A DNA stretch of 13,305 nt. Source: Thermoplasmatota archaeon. Its GTDB lineage: Archaea; Thermoplasmatota; E2; DHVEG-1. The notes below the pieces were generated by a model that had not been told where the DNA came from, ran no database searches, and saw nothing but the letters and a program-made list of their open reading frames with translations. The stretch lies in contig JAUWCF010000007.1 in NCBI GenBank assembly GCA_030609445.1, positions 1-13,305 of the forward strand, written 5' to 3'. Positions 6,682 through 13,305 of the stretch are shown piece by piece (positions within the stretch are counted from its first letter, which is position 1; each line of letters starts with the position of its first letter). The translations under genes were made by a program, and so were the position numbers.

Positions 6682-7232
6682 ACAAAACCTCCTACAAAGA
6701 CAGCGCTTCCGAAGATGCAAAGCATGGTGACAACATCTCCAAAGGTTGCAAGCGCAGGTCCCGTGATGTTATCTGGATCATATCCTCGTCTAAAGACTAG
6801 ATAAATAATGATAATTGTTAGGAATGTGAGAATTAAACCAGAAATACCTCCTGCGATGACAACAATTAGAATCAAAAGCAAAGGGTCCGGCTGTACATTA
6901 AAAAATAGGGATGTTACATAGGCAAGAACTCCAATAATAAAAGACATGAAAAAACTGAGTACTAAAGAGCCGATGATATTTTGTTTGAGATCATCATTCC
7001 ACATGTTTTCAGCATCAATGATACCAAGATGATATGCTGATCCCAGCCGGGAGCCAAGTGCAGTGCTAATGTTTCCTCTCAAAGCTATTATTGCAGGTAT
7101 TACAACAATAAGCCCAGGTATATTTTGAAGTATATTTACCATTGCACCAAGAGTATTTCCTGCGATAATTGCTCCAATTCCACAAACGATTAGCAGGGGG
7201 AGGCTCTGCTTCAACATTTCCTTTGCATACAT
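6678..7232 (-). CDS. MgtE/SLC41-type divalent cation transporter half, first copy
   Basis: The 184-residue protein is again an isolated MgtE membrane domain with about five transmembrane segments. Visible motifs are IPAIIALRGNISTALGSRLG around 45-64 and RRGYDPDNITGPALATFGD around 148-166, both diagnostic of MgtE/SLC41 membrane domains. Regulatory domains are absent. It is related to but clearly diverged from the next gene, so the pair probably forms a heterodimer equivalent to the two fused halves of eukaryotic SLC41 (inference). GGAGG at 7242-7246 precedes the ATG by nine bases. Only 36 bases separate it from the stop of the oxidoreductase beta subunit, so read-through from that operon is likely unless a promoter hides in the gap. 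Confidence 0.9.
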   Translation of the reverse strand: MYAKEMLKQSLPLLIVCGIGAIIAGNTLGAMVNILQNIPGLIVVIPAIIALRGNISTALGSRLGSAYHLGIIDAENMWNDDLKQNIIGSLVLSFFMSFIIGVLAYVTSLFFNVQPDPLLLILIVVIAGGISGLILTFLTIIIIYLVFRRGYDPDNITGPALATFGDVVTMLCIFGSAVFVGGFV

Positions 7233-7268
7233 TTTTTATAGCCTCCATAATCCATTCACACTCCAAAC

Positions 7269-8174
7269 TTACAGATAACACTCTCGATATCGTTCCCATA
7301 TTAGATCAATATGATCTTCTAAAGCCTGAATACGTTTGGTATCCTTTGTTGGTTTAAACAAATGACCGAAACGCCCTTGGTATTTAATCCAGTCTTCCAT
7401 TGGTTTTCTTTGTATCTTTTTTTCTAAAATCAGTTTACTTTTACCATTAAACGTCATGACATCGTTTTCACATTCGTACAACGTCCATGCACCTGTTTCA
7501 ACAGCCATTCGCCCCATCTCAACGGTTTTTTCCATACTGAATCTCCAACCGGGTGGACAAGGGGCCATAATTTCTATATATTTTGGACCTTTGATGCTTT
7601 GTGCTTTCTTTAACTTACGATAAAAATCATCTGGATAACTGATACATGTTTGTGCAGAATAGGGTATATGATGTGCCCGGACGATATCTCCCATTTCTTT
7701 TCTAAACTCTGTCTTTCCACCAACAGTTGTTGTTGTCCAAGCAGCATAAGGAGTTGCACCACTTCGTTGAATACCCGTATTTGAATAAATCTGATTATTA
7801 TAACAGATATAGATAAAGTTGGTTCCTCGCTCCAATGCACCCGAGAGCGCTTGAATACCGATATCATAGGTTCCACCATCTCCTGCCCAAGCAACAACTG
7901 TCGTATCCTTTTTTCCCTGCACTCGTAACGCAGCTTCAACACCAGAAGCACCAGCAGCGGCTGCTTCAAAAGCAATATTCATAACAGGAATATTAAACGA
8001 CGTATTTGGATACAAACTTTCAATAACTGCAGTACAACAAGCGGGAACAACCATCACCATGTTTTTACCAAACGCTTTAAACACCATACGAAGAGCCATT
8101 GTTGCAGGACAACCCGGACATGCAGCACTTCCTTGAAGAATATATTCTTCCACAGGTAAATCTTTAATTGCCAT
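7269..8174 (-). CDS. porB: 2-oxoacid (probably pyruvate):ferredoxin oxidoreductase, beta subunit
   Basis: The beta subunit carries thiamine pyrophosphate and one [4Fe-4S] cluster. In this 301-residue protein the cluster cysteines are Cys19-x2-Cys22 (in ACPGCP), Cys46 or Cys47, and Cys206 (APCPPGW). The TPP site is GDGG at 98-101 and NNQIYSNTG at 126-134, matching the GDG...N motif. The GIQRSGATP and APCPPGW segments resemble pyruvate-type enzymes more than the 2-oxoglutarate type, but substrate range cannot be settled from sequence. The ATG lies three bases past the alpha stop, with GGAGG eight bases upstream. Together with alpha, gamma and delta it splits pyruvate or amino-acid-derived 2-oxoacids into CO2 and acyl-CoA while reducing ferredoxin. 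Confidence 0.95.
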   Translation of the reverse strand: MAIKDLPVEEYILQGSAACPGCPATMALRMVFKAFGKNMVMVVPACCTAVIESLYPNTSFNIPVMNIAFEAAAAGASGVEAALRVQGKKDTTVVAWAGDGGTYDIGIQALSGALERGTNFIYICYNNQIYSNTGIQRSGATPYAAWTTTTVGGKTEFRKEMGDIVRAHHIPYSAQTCISYPDDFYRKLKKAQSIKGPKYIEIMAPCPPGWRFSMEKTVEMGRMAVETGAWTLYECENDVMTFNGKSKLILEKKIQRKPMEDWIKYQGRFGHLFKPTKDTKRIQALEDHIDLIWERYRECYL

Positions 8175-8177
8175 ACA

Positions 8178-9335
8178 CTACGCCTCCTCCAAACCATACC
8201 ACTCATATTCTTTTGCTTTGCCATCAATTGCTTTTTTACAGATCGTTTCAACGTCAGTATACGGAACATCTTTTCCTCCAAGGCCTGCAATAAAACCATG
8301 TACTTTCGCATCTGATTTGCCATAAAGTGCTGCCTTTACTTCAGTAAATAACGCACCTTCCAAGCCTATAGAGATGTTCCTATCAATTACTATTAAGTCA
8401 GCTTGTTTCCCTAATTTTAATATTTCCTCCGTAGGGAAGGGTCTGAACGTGCGAACTCGTGCAAGCCCGATTTTTATGCCTTTTTTCTGCATTTCATCAA
8501 TTGCAACCTTACTCTCAGCACCTATAGCACCCATTGCGAGAAGAATATATTCTGCATCATTACATTTATACAATTCTAGTAGATCTCCGTGATAAAATCC
8601 GGATTTTTGTTTCCACTCTTTTGCTATCTGCGGTATTAATTTTTTTGCGTTATCTTGAGCATCTTGCATTGCCCTTCGAACCTTATAATAGTCAGATGGA
8701 CCGATGATGTTTCCAAACGTTATTGGGTTATCTACATCAAGTTTCCATTGAGGAACATATTTTCCAAGAAAATCATCAACAACCTGCTGCTCTGGTATTT
8801 CAACAGGCATAGATGTATGAGACAGAATAAATGCGTTATAACTAATCATTACTGGTAAACCAACGTTTTTATGTTCTGCTAATTTAAACGCTTGTATGAC
8901 GGTATCAAAGATTTCTTGATTGCTACTACAGTAAAACTGTATCCAACCCGTATCACGCTGTGATATTGAATCATTTTCATCAGTCCAAATATTCCACCCT
9001 GGGCCTACAACTCGGTTAATATTACACATAACAACAGGGAGACGTGCAAGAGCCGCCCAATGAAGCATCTCGTGCATCAGAAGAAGCCCATGAGAAGAGG
9101 TTCCCGTAAACGTTCTTGAACCTGCTGCACTTGCACCGATACAGGCACACATCGCTGAATGTTCACTTTCAACGCAGATATATTCTCCTTTAAATTCACC
9201 AGTTCCTACATAATTTGCAATACCTTCAACAAGTGTGGTCTGTGGAGTAATTGGATAGGCCGGGACAACATCTGGCTTTGCCATCACCGCTGCTTTTGCA
9301 GCGATATAATTACCGGTATCAATCATTATCGTCAT
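8178..9335 (-). CDS. porA: 2-oxoacid (probably pyruvate):ferredoxin oxidoreductase, alpha subunit
   Basis: This 385-residue alpha subunit has the conserved YPITPQT at 27-33 and ESEHSAM at 56-62, which shape the substrate and TPP pocket. It also has the region GPGWNIWTDENDSISQRDTGWIQ at about 111-133, typical of pyruvate:ferredoxin oxidoreductases. The C-terminal third holds the transketolase C-like domain (ILLAMGAIGAESKVAID; LARVRTFRPFPTEEIL; VIDRNISIGLEGALF). Length is normal for the four-subunit enzyme. The start overlaps the delta stop as ATGA, with a G-rich site in GAGAGGGGGA just before. Gene order gamma-delta-alpha-beta is the standard archaeal arrangement. Pyruvate is the most likely substrate; a broader or aromatic 2-oxoacid range is possible given the neighbouring aminotransferase. 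Confidence 0.95.
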   Translation of the reverse strand: MTIMIDTGNYIAAKAAVMAKPDVVPAYPITPQTTLVEGIANYVGTGEFKGEYICVESEHSAMCACIGASAAGSRTFTGTSSHGLLLMHEMLHWAALARLPVVMCNINRVVGPGWNIWTDENDSISQRDTGWIQFYCSSNQEIFDTVIQAFKLAEHKNVGLPVMISYNAFILSHTSMPVEIPEQQVVDDFLGKYVPQWKLDVDNPITFGNIIGPSDYYKVRRAMQDAQDNAKKLIPQIAKEWKQKSGFYHGDLLELYKCNDAEYILLAMGAIGAESKVAIDEMQKKGIKIGLARVRTFRPFPTEEILKLGKQADLIVIDRNISIGLEGALFTEVKAALYGKSDAKVHGFIAGLGGKDVPYTDVETICKKAIDGKAKEYEWYGLEEA

Positions 9336-9604
9336 TTCTTTTCCCCCTCTCGCTCCATAGTAATTGCTTTTACTTTACATTCATTTGCACAAATGCCACA
9401 TCCTTTACAGTATTCATAATCAATACTAATTGTGTCATCTTTTTCCCGTTTGATACTAGCTTCAGGACAAAAAATCCAACACCTGAGACATTTCACACAT
9501 TTTGCTTTGTCAAAGATTGGTTTGAAAACCCGCCAACTACCAGTTTTTCCCATCGCTCCAATTTTAGGATATGAAATGGTTGTGACAACATCATATTTTT
9601 TCAA
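9332..9604 (-). CDS. porD: 2-oxoacid:ferredoxin oxidoreductase, delta (ferredoxin-like) subunit
   Basis: A 90-residue 2[4Fe-4S] ferredoxin-type subunit. Cys36, 39, 42 and 46 followed by Pro form the first cluster motif, and Cys66, 69, 72 and 76 the second, which lacks the usual following Pro (CK). The GKTGSWRVFKP segment at 19-29 is a family hallmark and requires the full-length frame. The start codon is TTG at 9604, overlapping the gamma stop (TTGA) with a strong GAGGTGA ribosome site four bases upstream; no ATG is available until residue 18. It passes electrons from the beta subunit to ferredoxin. Confidence 0.94.
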   Translation of the reverse strand: MKKYDVVTTISYPKIGAMGKTGSWRVFKPIFDKAKCVKCLRCWIFCPEASIKREKDDTISIDYEYCKGCGICANECKVKAITMEREGEKK

Positions 9605-10176
9605 AAATTCACCTCTACTTCCTCATATGCATCTTTTGTTGCTTTCACATTGATTTCTGCAAGTCCCCCCTTCCATTTGTTTTTAATGGCTCCTTGAATC
9701 GATGGAAGAGTAACTCGATCGAGAACTCTTGGGACAGAACCAAGAATAGGTGTGTTTACTACAGGCATTCCTCCAACTAAAATGCCATGTTTTATTGCAA
9801 TACCGGTTGCATCAACAGTTGCAACGTTGAATTTTTTTGAAAAATCAAAATCATCTGGTTTTTTTCTTGTGTTAATTAAAACCGTTCCATCATTTTTTAA
9901 TCCTTTTAAAACGTCCACGATATCCATAATACTTTCATCAAGCACAATAACAAGATCGGGAGTATAAACCTCGCTTCTAAGATGTATTACACTATCAGAA
10001 ATACGAGCAAATGCTCTTAGTGGTGCCCCTCTTCGTTCTGCACCAAAAAAAGGAAATGCCTGCACGCCTTTATTCCCATCGTTAAGTGCTGCTGCAACGA
10101 GAAGATTTGCTGCAGTAACAGCACCTTGTCCGCCTCGGCCATGAAGACATATTTCTACTAAAGATTCTGATGACAT
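9601..10176 (-). CDS. porC: 2-oxoacid:ferredoxin oxidoreductase, gamma subunit
   Basis: The gamma subunit is identified by GRGGQGAVTA at 13-22 and FPFFGAERRGAP at 41-52, which help bind CoA and hold the complex together. The frame is open up to an ATG at 10302, but that would add 42 residues unlike the family. The ATG at 10176 gives 191 residues, the normal length, with AAGGT at 10183-10187 six bases upstream and a TATA-like element at 10213-10220. It is the first gene of the four-subunit operon; its stop overlaps the delta TTG. The 132 bases upstream, up to the thiamine-binding protein stop, are then the longest non-coding gap in the window. Confidence 0.94.
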   Translation of the reverse strand: MSSESLVEICLHGRGGQGAVTAANLLVAAALNDGNKGVQAFPFFGAERRGAPLRAFARISDSVIHLRSEVYTPDLVIVLDESIMDIVDVLKGLKNDGTVLINTRKKPDDFDFSKKFNVATVDATGIAIKHGILVGGMPVVNTPILGSVPRVLDRVTLPSIQGAIKNKWKGGLAEINVKATKDAYEEVEVNF

Positions 10177-10212
10177 AACAGTACCTTCCCATGCCCCAAA
10201 ATGAAAATGACA

Positions 10213-10220
10213 CATATAAC
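10213..10220 (-). promoter_or_regulatory. Candidate TATA element for the oxidoreductase operon
   Basis: Read on the minus strand, GTTATATG lies about 37-44 bases before the gamma ATG at 10176, preceded by the purine-rich CAAAACA that could be a BRE. Transcription would start near 10190, leaving a short leader that still includes the AAGGT ribosome site. This supports the shorter gamma start. Confidence 0.45.
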
Positions 10221-10308
10221 TGTTTTGAATATTATTTAGGAGGGTTTTAGAACATTTTCCATTTTTAGAATATCTGTTCAACATGCTGTTTTGATTTGTC
10301 AACTATAT

Positions 10309-10596
10309 CTATTTCAGCGCATTAAGCTTTGAAGTTATAGTTGCATCTTTATCTCTTCGATCATCTATCTTTAGTTCTGTAATAACCCGCTCTGCCCCAG
10401 CAGCAAGAACTGCATTGTGTGCCTTTTCGACAACATCAAAAAGAGCATTCAAATCTGCTGTTTCAATTACTGTTGACATTGCATTTATTTCAAATTTTAC
10501 CTGTTCTTTTTTAAGAGTTTCAAGTACTAATTTTACATATTTACTGACACTGACTTCTTTTCCAACAGGTGCAATACTTAGTTGAGCAATAATCAT
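10309..10596 (-). CDS. MTH1187-family thiamine-binding protein
   Basis: This 95-residue protein matches the UPF0045/MTH1187 family in length and sequence: an N-terminal strand IIAQLSIAPVGKEVSVSKYV, a central FEINAMSTVIETAD segment, and a C-terminal IDDRRDKDATITSKL. Members form tetramers of ferredoxin-like folds and bind thiamine; they resemble the thiamine-binding YkoF domains. Cytoplasmic, with no signal peptide. A GAGG ribosome site precedes the ATG. It sits 55 bases after the aminotransferase and directly before the TPP-dependent oxidoreductase operon. A role in holding or sensing thiamine for that enzyme is an attractive inference. The exact function of the family in vivo is not established. 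Confidence 0.9.
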   Translation of the reverse strand: MIIAQLSIAPVGKEVSVSKYVKLVLETLKKEQVKFEINAMSTVIETADLNALFDVVEKAHNAVLAAGAERVITELKIDDRRDKDATITSKLNALK

Positions 10597-10630
10597 ATTT
10601 CTTCCTCATTTTTTGCTATCAACAGACTGT

Positions 10631-10638
10631 TAATTAAA
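10631..10638 (-). promoter_or_regulatory. Possible TATA element for the thiamine-binding protein gene
   Basis: On the minus strand TTTAATTA lies about 35-42 bases upstream of the ATG at 10596, after a purine-rich stretch (AATAAGA). It would give a short leader containing the GAGG site. It suggests the gene may be expressed separately from the aminotransferase upstream. Spacing and composition are the only support. Confidence 0.35.
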
Positions 10639-10651
10639 TCTTATTGAAGCA

Positions 10652-11812
10652 TTATTCGAATGATTCTTTTATTCTTTTAACAGCATCATCAATGTTTTCC
10701 AAGGTCGTTGCATAAGAAAATCTAAGGTATCCCTCGCCATAGGGACCAAAAGCGGTACCTGGAAGAACAGCTACTCCGGCTTTGTAAAGAAGATGATCAG
10801 CACACTCCTGAGAAGTCATTTTAGTTTCTGTAATATTTGGGAACGCATAAAATGCACCTTTAGGTGCTAAGCAAGTAAAGCCAGGTATTGAGTTGAGACC
10901 TTTAACGATTCTATCTCTTTTTTCTTTAAATCTCGCCATCATTTCTGGTATGAAGCTTTGGTCTCCAGTAAGTGCCTCTACACCAGCCCATTGTGTAAAC
11001 GCTGCAGTACACGATACAGCACTTACTAAAAAATCATTGAGTCTCTTGGCCATACTTTGTGGTACAACCATATATCCTAACCGCCAACCAGTCATGGCAT
11101 AATATTTGGAGAATCCATCTAAAAGTACAGTTCTTTCTTTAGCTTCATCTCTTGCAGTTGGACTATAATGAGTTGTATCATAAGTCATTTTTGAATATAT
11201 CTCATCAGATACTACAAAAACATCATATTCCTCAGCTAGCTCTGCGATGTCATCTAATTCAGATTTAGTTATCACAGATCCTGTTGGATTCTGAGGAGAA
11301 TTAACAATTATAAGTTTTGTTTTTTCCGTTATTCTTTCTTTAATATCATCAGGATTCATACGAAACTCATTTTCTTCCAAAAGAGGGACAAGAACACTCT
11401 CTGCACCTAAAAACGACGTGACTGAGCCATATGTTGGATAGCCAGGATCCTGATATATCACTTCATCACCAGGATTGACAATAGAGAGCATTGAAAAAAA
11501 TATTCCTGGTTTTAACCCTGGAATAATAACAACTTGCTCAAGATCTGGCCGAAAGCCTCTTGTCCTCTCCACCTCATTCTGCACTGCTTTTCTGAGTTCT
11601 AAAAGCCCGATTGAAGGAACGTAATGTGTCTTTTTATCTTGAATGGCTTTAATTCCGGCTTGAGCAACATTTGGAGGGGTCTCCATATCGGGCTCCCCGA
11701 TTTCAAAATGAAGAATGCTTTTACCCTGCCGTTCCAATGCTTGAGCCTTTGCCAGCACTTCAAACGCTGCCTCTCCATATATCCTGCTTGCCCCTTTACT
11801 TAATTCCACCAT
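10652..11812 (-). CDS. PLP-dependent aminotransferase, class I/II (aspartate/aromatic/alanine type)
   Basis: A complete fold-type I aminotransferase of 386 residues. Visible active-site residues are Asn175 in NSPQNPTG, Asp203 and Tyr206 in SDEIYSKM, the PLP Schiff-base Lys236 in DGFSKYYAMTGWRLGY, and the substrate-carboxylate Arg364 in YLRFSYA. The N-terminal FEIGEPDMETP and THYVPSIG segments are typical of subgroup I-gamma archaeal enzymes, which include aspartate, alanine and aromatic aminotransferases. Amino-acid specificity cannot be read from the sequence. GGTGAT at 11818-11823 lies five bases upstream of the ATG, and 26 bases separate it from the AOR stop, so the two are very likely co-transcribed. 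In this setting it probably deaminates amino acids to 2-oxoacids for the ferredoxin oxidoreductase (inference). Confidence 0.93.
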   Translation of the reverse strand: MVELSKGASRIYGEAAFEVLAKAQALERQGKSILHFEIGEPDMETPPNVAQAGIKAIQDKKTHYVPSIGLLELRKAVQNEVERTRGFRPDLEQVVIIPGLKPGIFFSMLSIVNPGDEVIYQDPGYPTYGSVTSFLGAESVLVPLLEENEFRMNPDDIKERITEKTKLIIVNSPQNPTGSVITKSELDDIAELAEEYDVFVVSDEIYSKMTYDTTHYSPTARDEAKERTVLLDGFSKYYAMTGWRLGYMVVPQSMAKRLNDFLVSAVSCTAAFTQWAGVEALTGDQSFIPEMMARFKEKRDRIVKGLNSIPGFTCLAPKGAFYAFPNITETKMTSQECADHLLYKAGVAVLPGTAFGPYGEGYLRFSYATTLENIDDAVKRIKESFE

Positions 11813-11838
11813 TTTAAATCACCATCATTATCCAATAT

Positions 11839-13305
11839 TTACGCATAATTTTCTAACCCAAGTTCTTTTAATTTTTTATTGGTTGGCACACCATCTTTAT
11901 TCCATCCTCGAAGAGAATAGTACTCCTGAAGACTATTTTTAAAATCATCAGCAGGCAACACAATATCTTTAACAGGACCTTTTGTAAACGAATCTTTGAA
12001 AAACCTGACTGAAACTGTATCATCAGCAGGATCAAGTCCTTCTCTAAGATTAAACAATCGGATAAGATTCCATATCCTCTCACCAGACTGCAAATAACTT
12101 TCAACATTGTGGTCGAATCCAGAGGCAAGATTCCACATAGCCACACAGTCTTCTTCAGATATAGGCGCAAAATCACATAGTACCAGTGAAAAGAATGCTG
12201 CTCGTTCATCCTGAACTGACTTTACAAGATTTGCCTTCTTTTCAAAAGAAAATCTATCATAATCAGGGTTATTTATTTCAGTTGTAACAGTCCAGGCTCT
12301 CTGATGACATCCACCCCGATCAGACGTTGCGTAAGCAAGACCCATACCAAAGCTGCCACGTGGATCATAACCAGGGATTTCTAGCCCTTTTGCATGTACT
12401 GCATATCTTTTAGAATTTTTTCCTAACTTCTCTGCAGCAAGTCGCACGCCCTCAGCTAAAACATCACCAGCTTTTCCATTCCTATATGCAATATCATGTA
12501 TGAGTTTGGAGAACTCCTCTGTCTTTCCCCAACCAATATTAATTCCTGCTAAATCATCAATACTTAATGCCTTTTTTTCATATGCTTCAACTGCAAAACC
12601 TAAAACTCCGCCAAGGGAGATGGTATCCATGCCAAGTTCATTGCATCTTTCATTGAGAAAGGCTACATCCTCAACGCTTTCTAGCCCAAGGTTTGAACCC
12701 ATAAGCGCAAGAGTCTCGTATTCTGGTCCAACAAGTGAAATCCCTTTATACGGTCCTGATTTGATGGATGATTTGTTCCAACATGCAATCACACAGTTAT
12801 AACATGCTCCTGAGCCATCAACAATTCTTTTTTGCATCGCATCAGCATTGATTTCATCACCAGATTCAAAGTATCCCTCCTGATAGTTCCTTGTCGGAAT
12901 AAAACCCCAGTCATTAACTGGTTTGACCCAATATGGCGTTCCATATTTTCTCCGTATGGGAACAAAATCGTTTTCCTGAATTTTTTTCAGCACCTCTTTA
13001 GCCTTAGCATGAAATGCTTCAGAATCATGCAAGGGTACTTTTCCACTTCCAGTAATTGCAATAGCTTTGAGGTTTTTGGAACCCATGACTGCACCAGGTC
13101 CGCCTCTTCCTGCATGTCGATGTCCATCTACGGTGATAGCTGAAAACTTAACAAGATTTTCTCCAGCAGGTCCAATAACTGCAGTTTTTGCTTTTTCTTC
13201 AGTTTTTTGTAACCAGTTATGAATACTAAGGCATTCTTCGCCCCATAGTTTAGAAGCATCTTTGAGCTCAACAGAGTCGTCTTTTATTACGATGTAAACT
13301 GGAGT
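11839..13305 (-). CDS. aor: Tungsten-type aldehyde:ferredoxin oxidoreductase, N-terminus outside the window
   Basis: The frame is open from the right edge to the stop at 11839, giving 488 visible residues. The ATG at 13086 is internal, because diagnostic AOR sequence continues upstream of it: VIGPAGENLVKFSAI, then GRGGPGAV, then MGSKNLKAIA. The [4Fe-4S] site is CYNCVIAC (visible residues 168, 171, 175), with a later Cys at 377. Against Pyrococcus furiosus AOR (Cys288, 291, 295 and 494) this implies about 120 residues are missing. GPEYETLA and DRGGCHQRAW carry Glu and His near the tungstopterin site. The enzyme oxidises aldehydes to acids and reduces ferredoxin. In amino-acid fermenters it removes aldehydes formed from 2-oxoacids. 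The substrate subclass (AOR, FOR, GOR, WOR4 or WOR5) cannot be decided, though AOR itself fits best. Confidence 0.94.
   Translation of the reverse strand, partial: TPVYIVIKDDSVELKDASKLWGEECLSIHNWLQKTEEKAKTAVIGPAGENLVKFSAITVDGHRHAGRGGPGAVMGSKNLKAIAITGSGKVPLHDSEAFHAKAKEVLKKIQENDFVPIRRKYGTPYWVKPVNDWGFIPTRNYQEGYFESGDEINADAMQKRIVDGSGACYNCVIACWNKSSIKSGPYKGISLVGPEYETLALMGSNLGLESVEDVAFLNERCNELGMDTISLGGVLGFAVEAYEKKALSIDDLAGINIGWGKTEEFSKLIHDIAYRNGKAGDVLAEGVRLAAEKLGKNSKRYAVHAKGLEIPGYDPRGSFGMGLAYATSDRGGCHQRAWTVTTEINNPDYDRFSFEKKANLVKSVQDERAAFFSLVLCDFAPISEEDCVAMWNLASGFDHNVESYLQSGERIWNLIRLFNLREGLDPADDTVSVRFFKDSFTKGPVKDIVLPADDFKNSLQEYYSLRGWNKDGVPTNKKLKELGLENYA

Noticed and set aside
6682..6720. A 13-residue N-terminal extension of the second MgtE half
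   Set aside because: It is Arg/Cys-rich, does not align with the first copy, and the ATG at 6681 has a near-perfect AGGAGG site and ATGA coupling.
10177..10302. A 42-residue N-terminal extension of the gamma subunit
   Set aside because: The extra residues are unlike the family, the TATA-like element at 10213-10220 falls inside it, and the ATG at 10176 has its own ribosome site.
10177..10308. A thiamine pyrophosphate riboswitch before the oxidoreductase operon or the thiamine-binding gene
   Set aside because: I looked for the conserved CTGAGA and paired helices on the minus strand and did not see them here or at 10597-10651.
13084..13086. ATG at 13086 as the true start of the aldehyde ferredoxin oxidoreductase
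   Set aside because: The frame stays open to the window edge and the upstream codons encode diagnostic AOR sequence, so this Met is internal.
1..13305. CRISPR array, tRNA or rRNA genes, insertion sequence or prophage remnants
   Set aside because: No regularly spaced repeats, cloverleaf-like segments, transposase motifs or attachment-like repeats were seen; the coding density leaves no gap above about 130 bases.

Overview
The window reads as an AT-rich chromosomal segment from an archaeon, most likely euryarchaeal. The evidence is the archaeal form of coenzyme A synthesis (a pantoate kinase next to an archaeal-type CoaBC), a CBS protein with a C-terminal zinc ribbon like Thermoplasma Ta0289, a four-subunit archaeal 2-oxoacid:ferredoxin oxidoreductase, a tungsten-type aldehyde:ferredoxin oxidoreductase, an MTH1187-type thiamine-binding protein, and ribosome-binding sites of the GGTGA/GGAGG kind. 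A heterotrophic, peptide- or amino-acid-fermenting lineage such as a Thermoplasmatota-type archaeon would fit, but the exact lineage cannot be fixed from this sequence.

Layout. Positions 1-1646 (minus strand) hold three closely spaced genes: a CBS-zinc ribbon protein, a four-CBS protein, and a small probable winged-helix/zinc-ribbon protein that runs off the left edge. A short divergent gap then leads to a plus-strand block (1751-4821): a lone RusA-family Holliday junction resolvase, then a universal stress protein, CoaBC and pantoate kinase packed tightly enough to be one transcript. This block converges at 4822-4883 on a long minus-strand block that fills the rest of the window.

Read in the direction of transcription (from 13305 leftwards), the minus-strand block has two parts. 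The first is an amino-acid fermentation set: aldehyde ferredoxin oxidoreductase (5' end outside the window), class I aminotransferase, thiamine-binding protein, and the gamma-delta-alpha-beta subunits of a pyruvate-type 2-oxoacid:ferredoxin oxidoreductase. The second follows after only 36 bases: a four-gene, ATGA-coupled operon of two stand-alone MgtE/SLC41-type membrane domains and two PhoU-TrkA_C regulatory proteins.

How the genes may work together (inference). The aminotransferase makes 2-oxoacids, the oxidoreductase turns them into acyl-CoA and reduced ferredoxin using thiamine pyrophosphate and CoA, and AOR oxidises aldehydes that leak from the same chemistry. The thiamine-binding protein and the divalent-cation transporter could support the TPP-Mg enzyme. 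The CoA block supplies the acyl acceptor. There are no RNA genes, CRISPR arrays, insertion sequences or long non-coding stretches; the longest gap is about 130 bases. The most interesting items are the duplicated, split MgtE/PhoU-TrkA_C operon, the thiamine-binding gene embedded in the fermentation cluster, and the isolated RusA gene.
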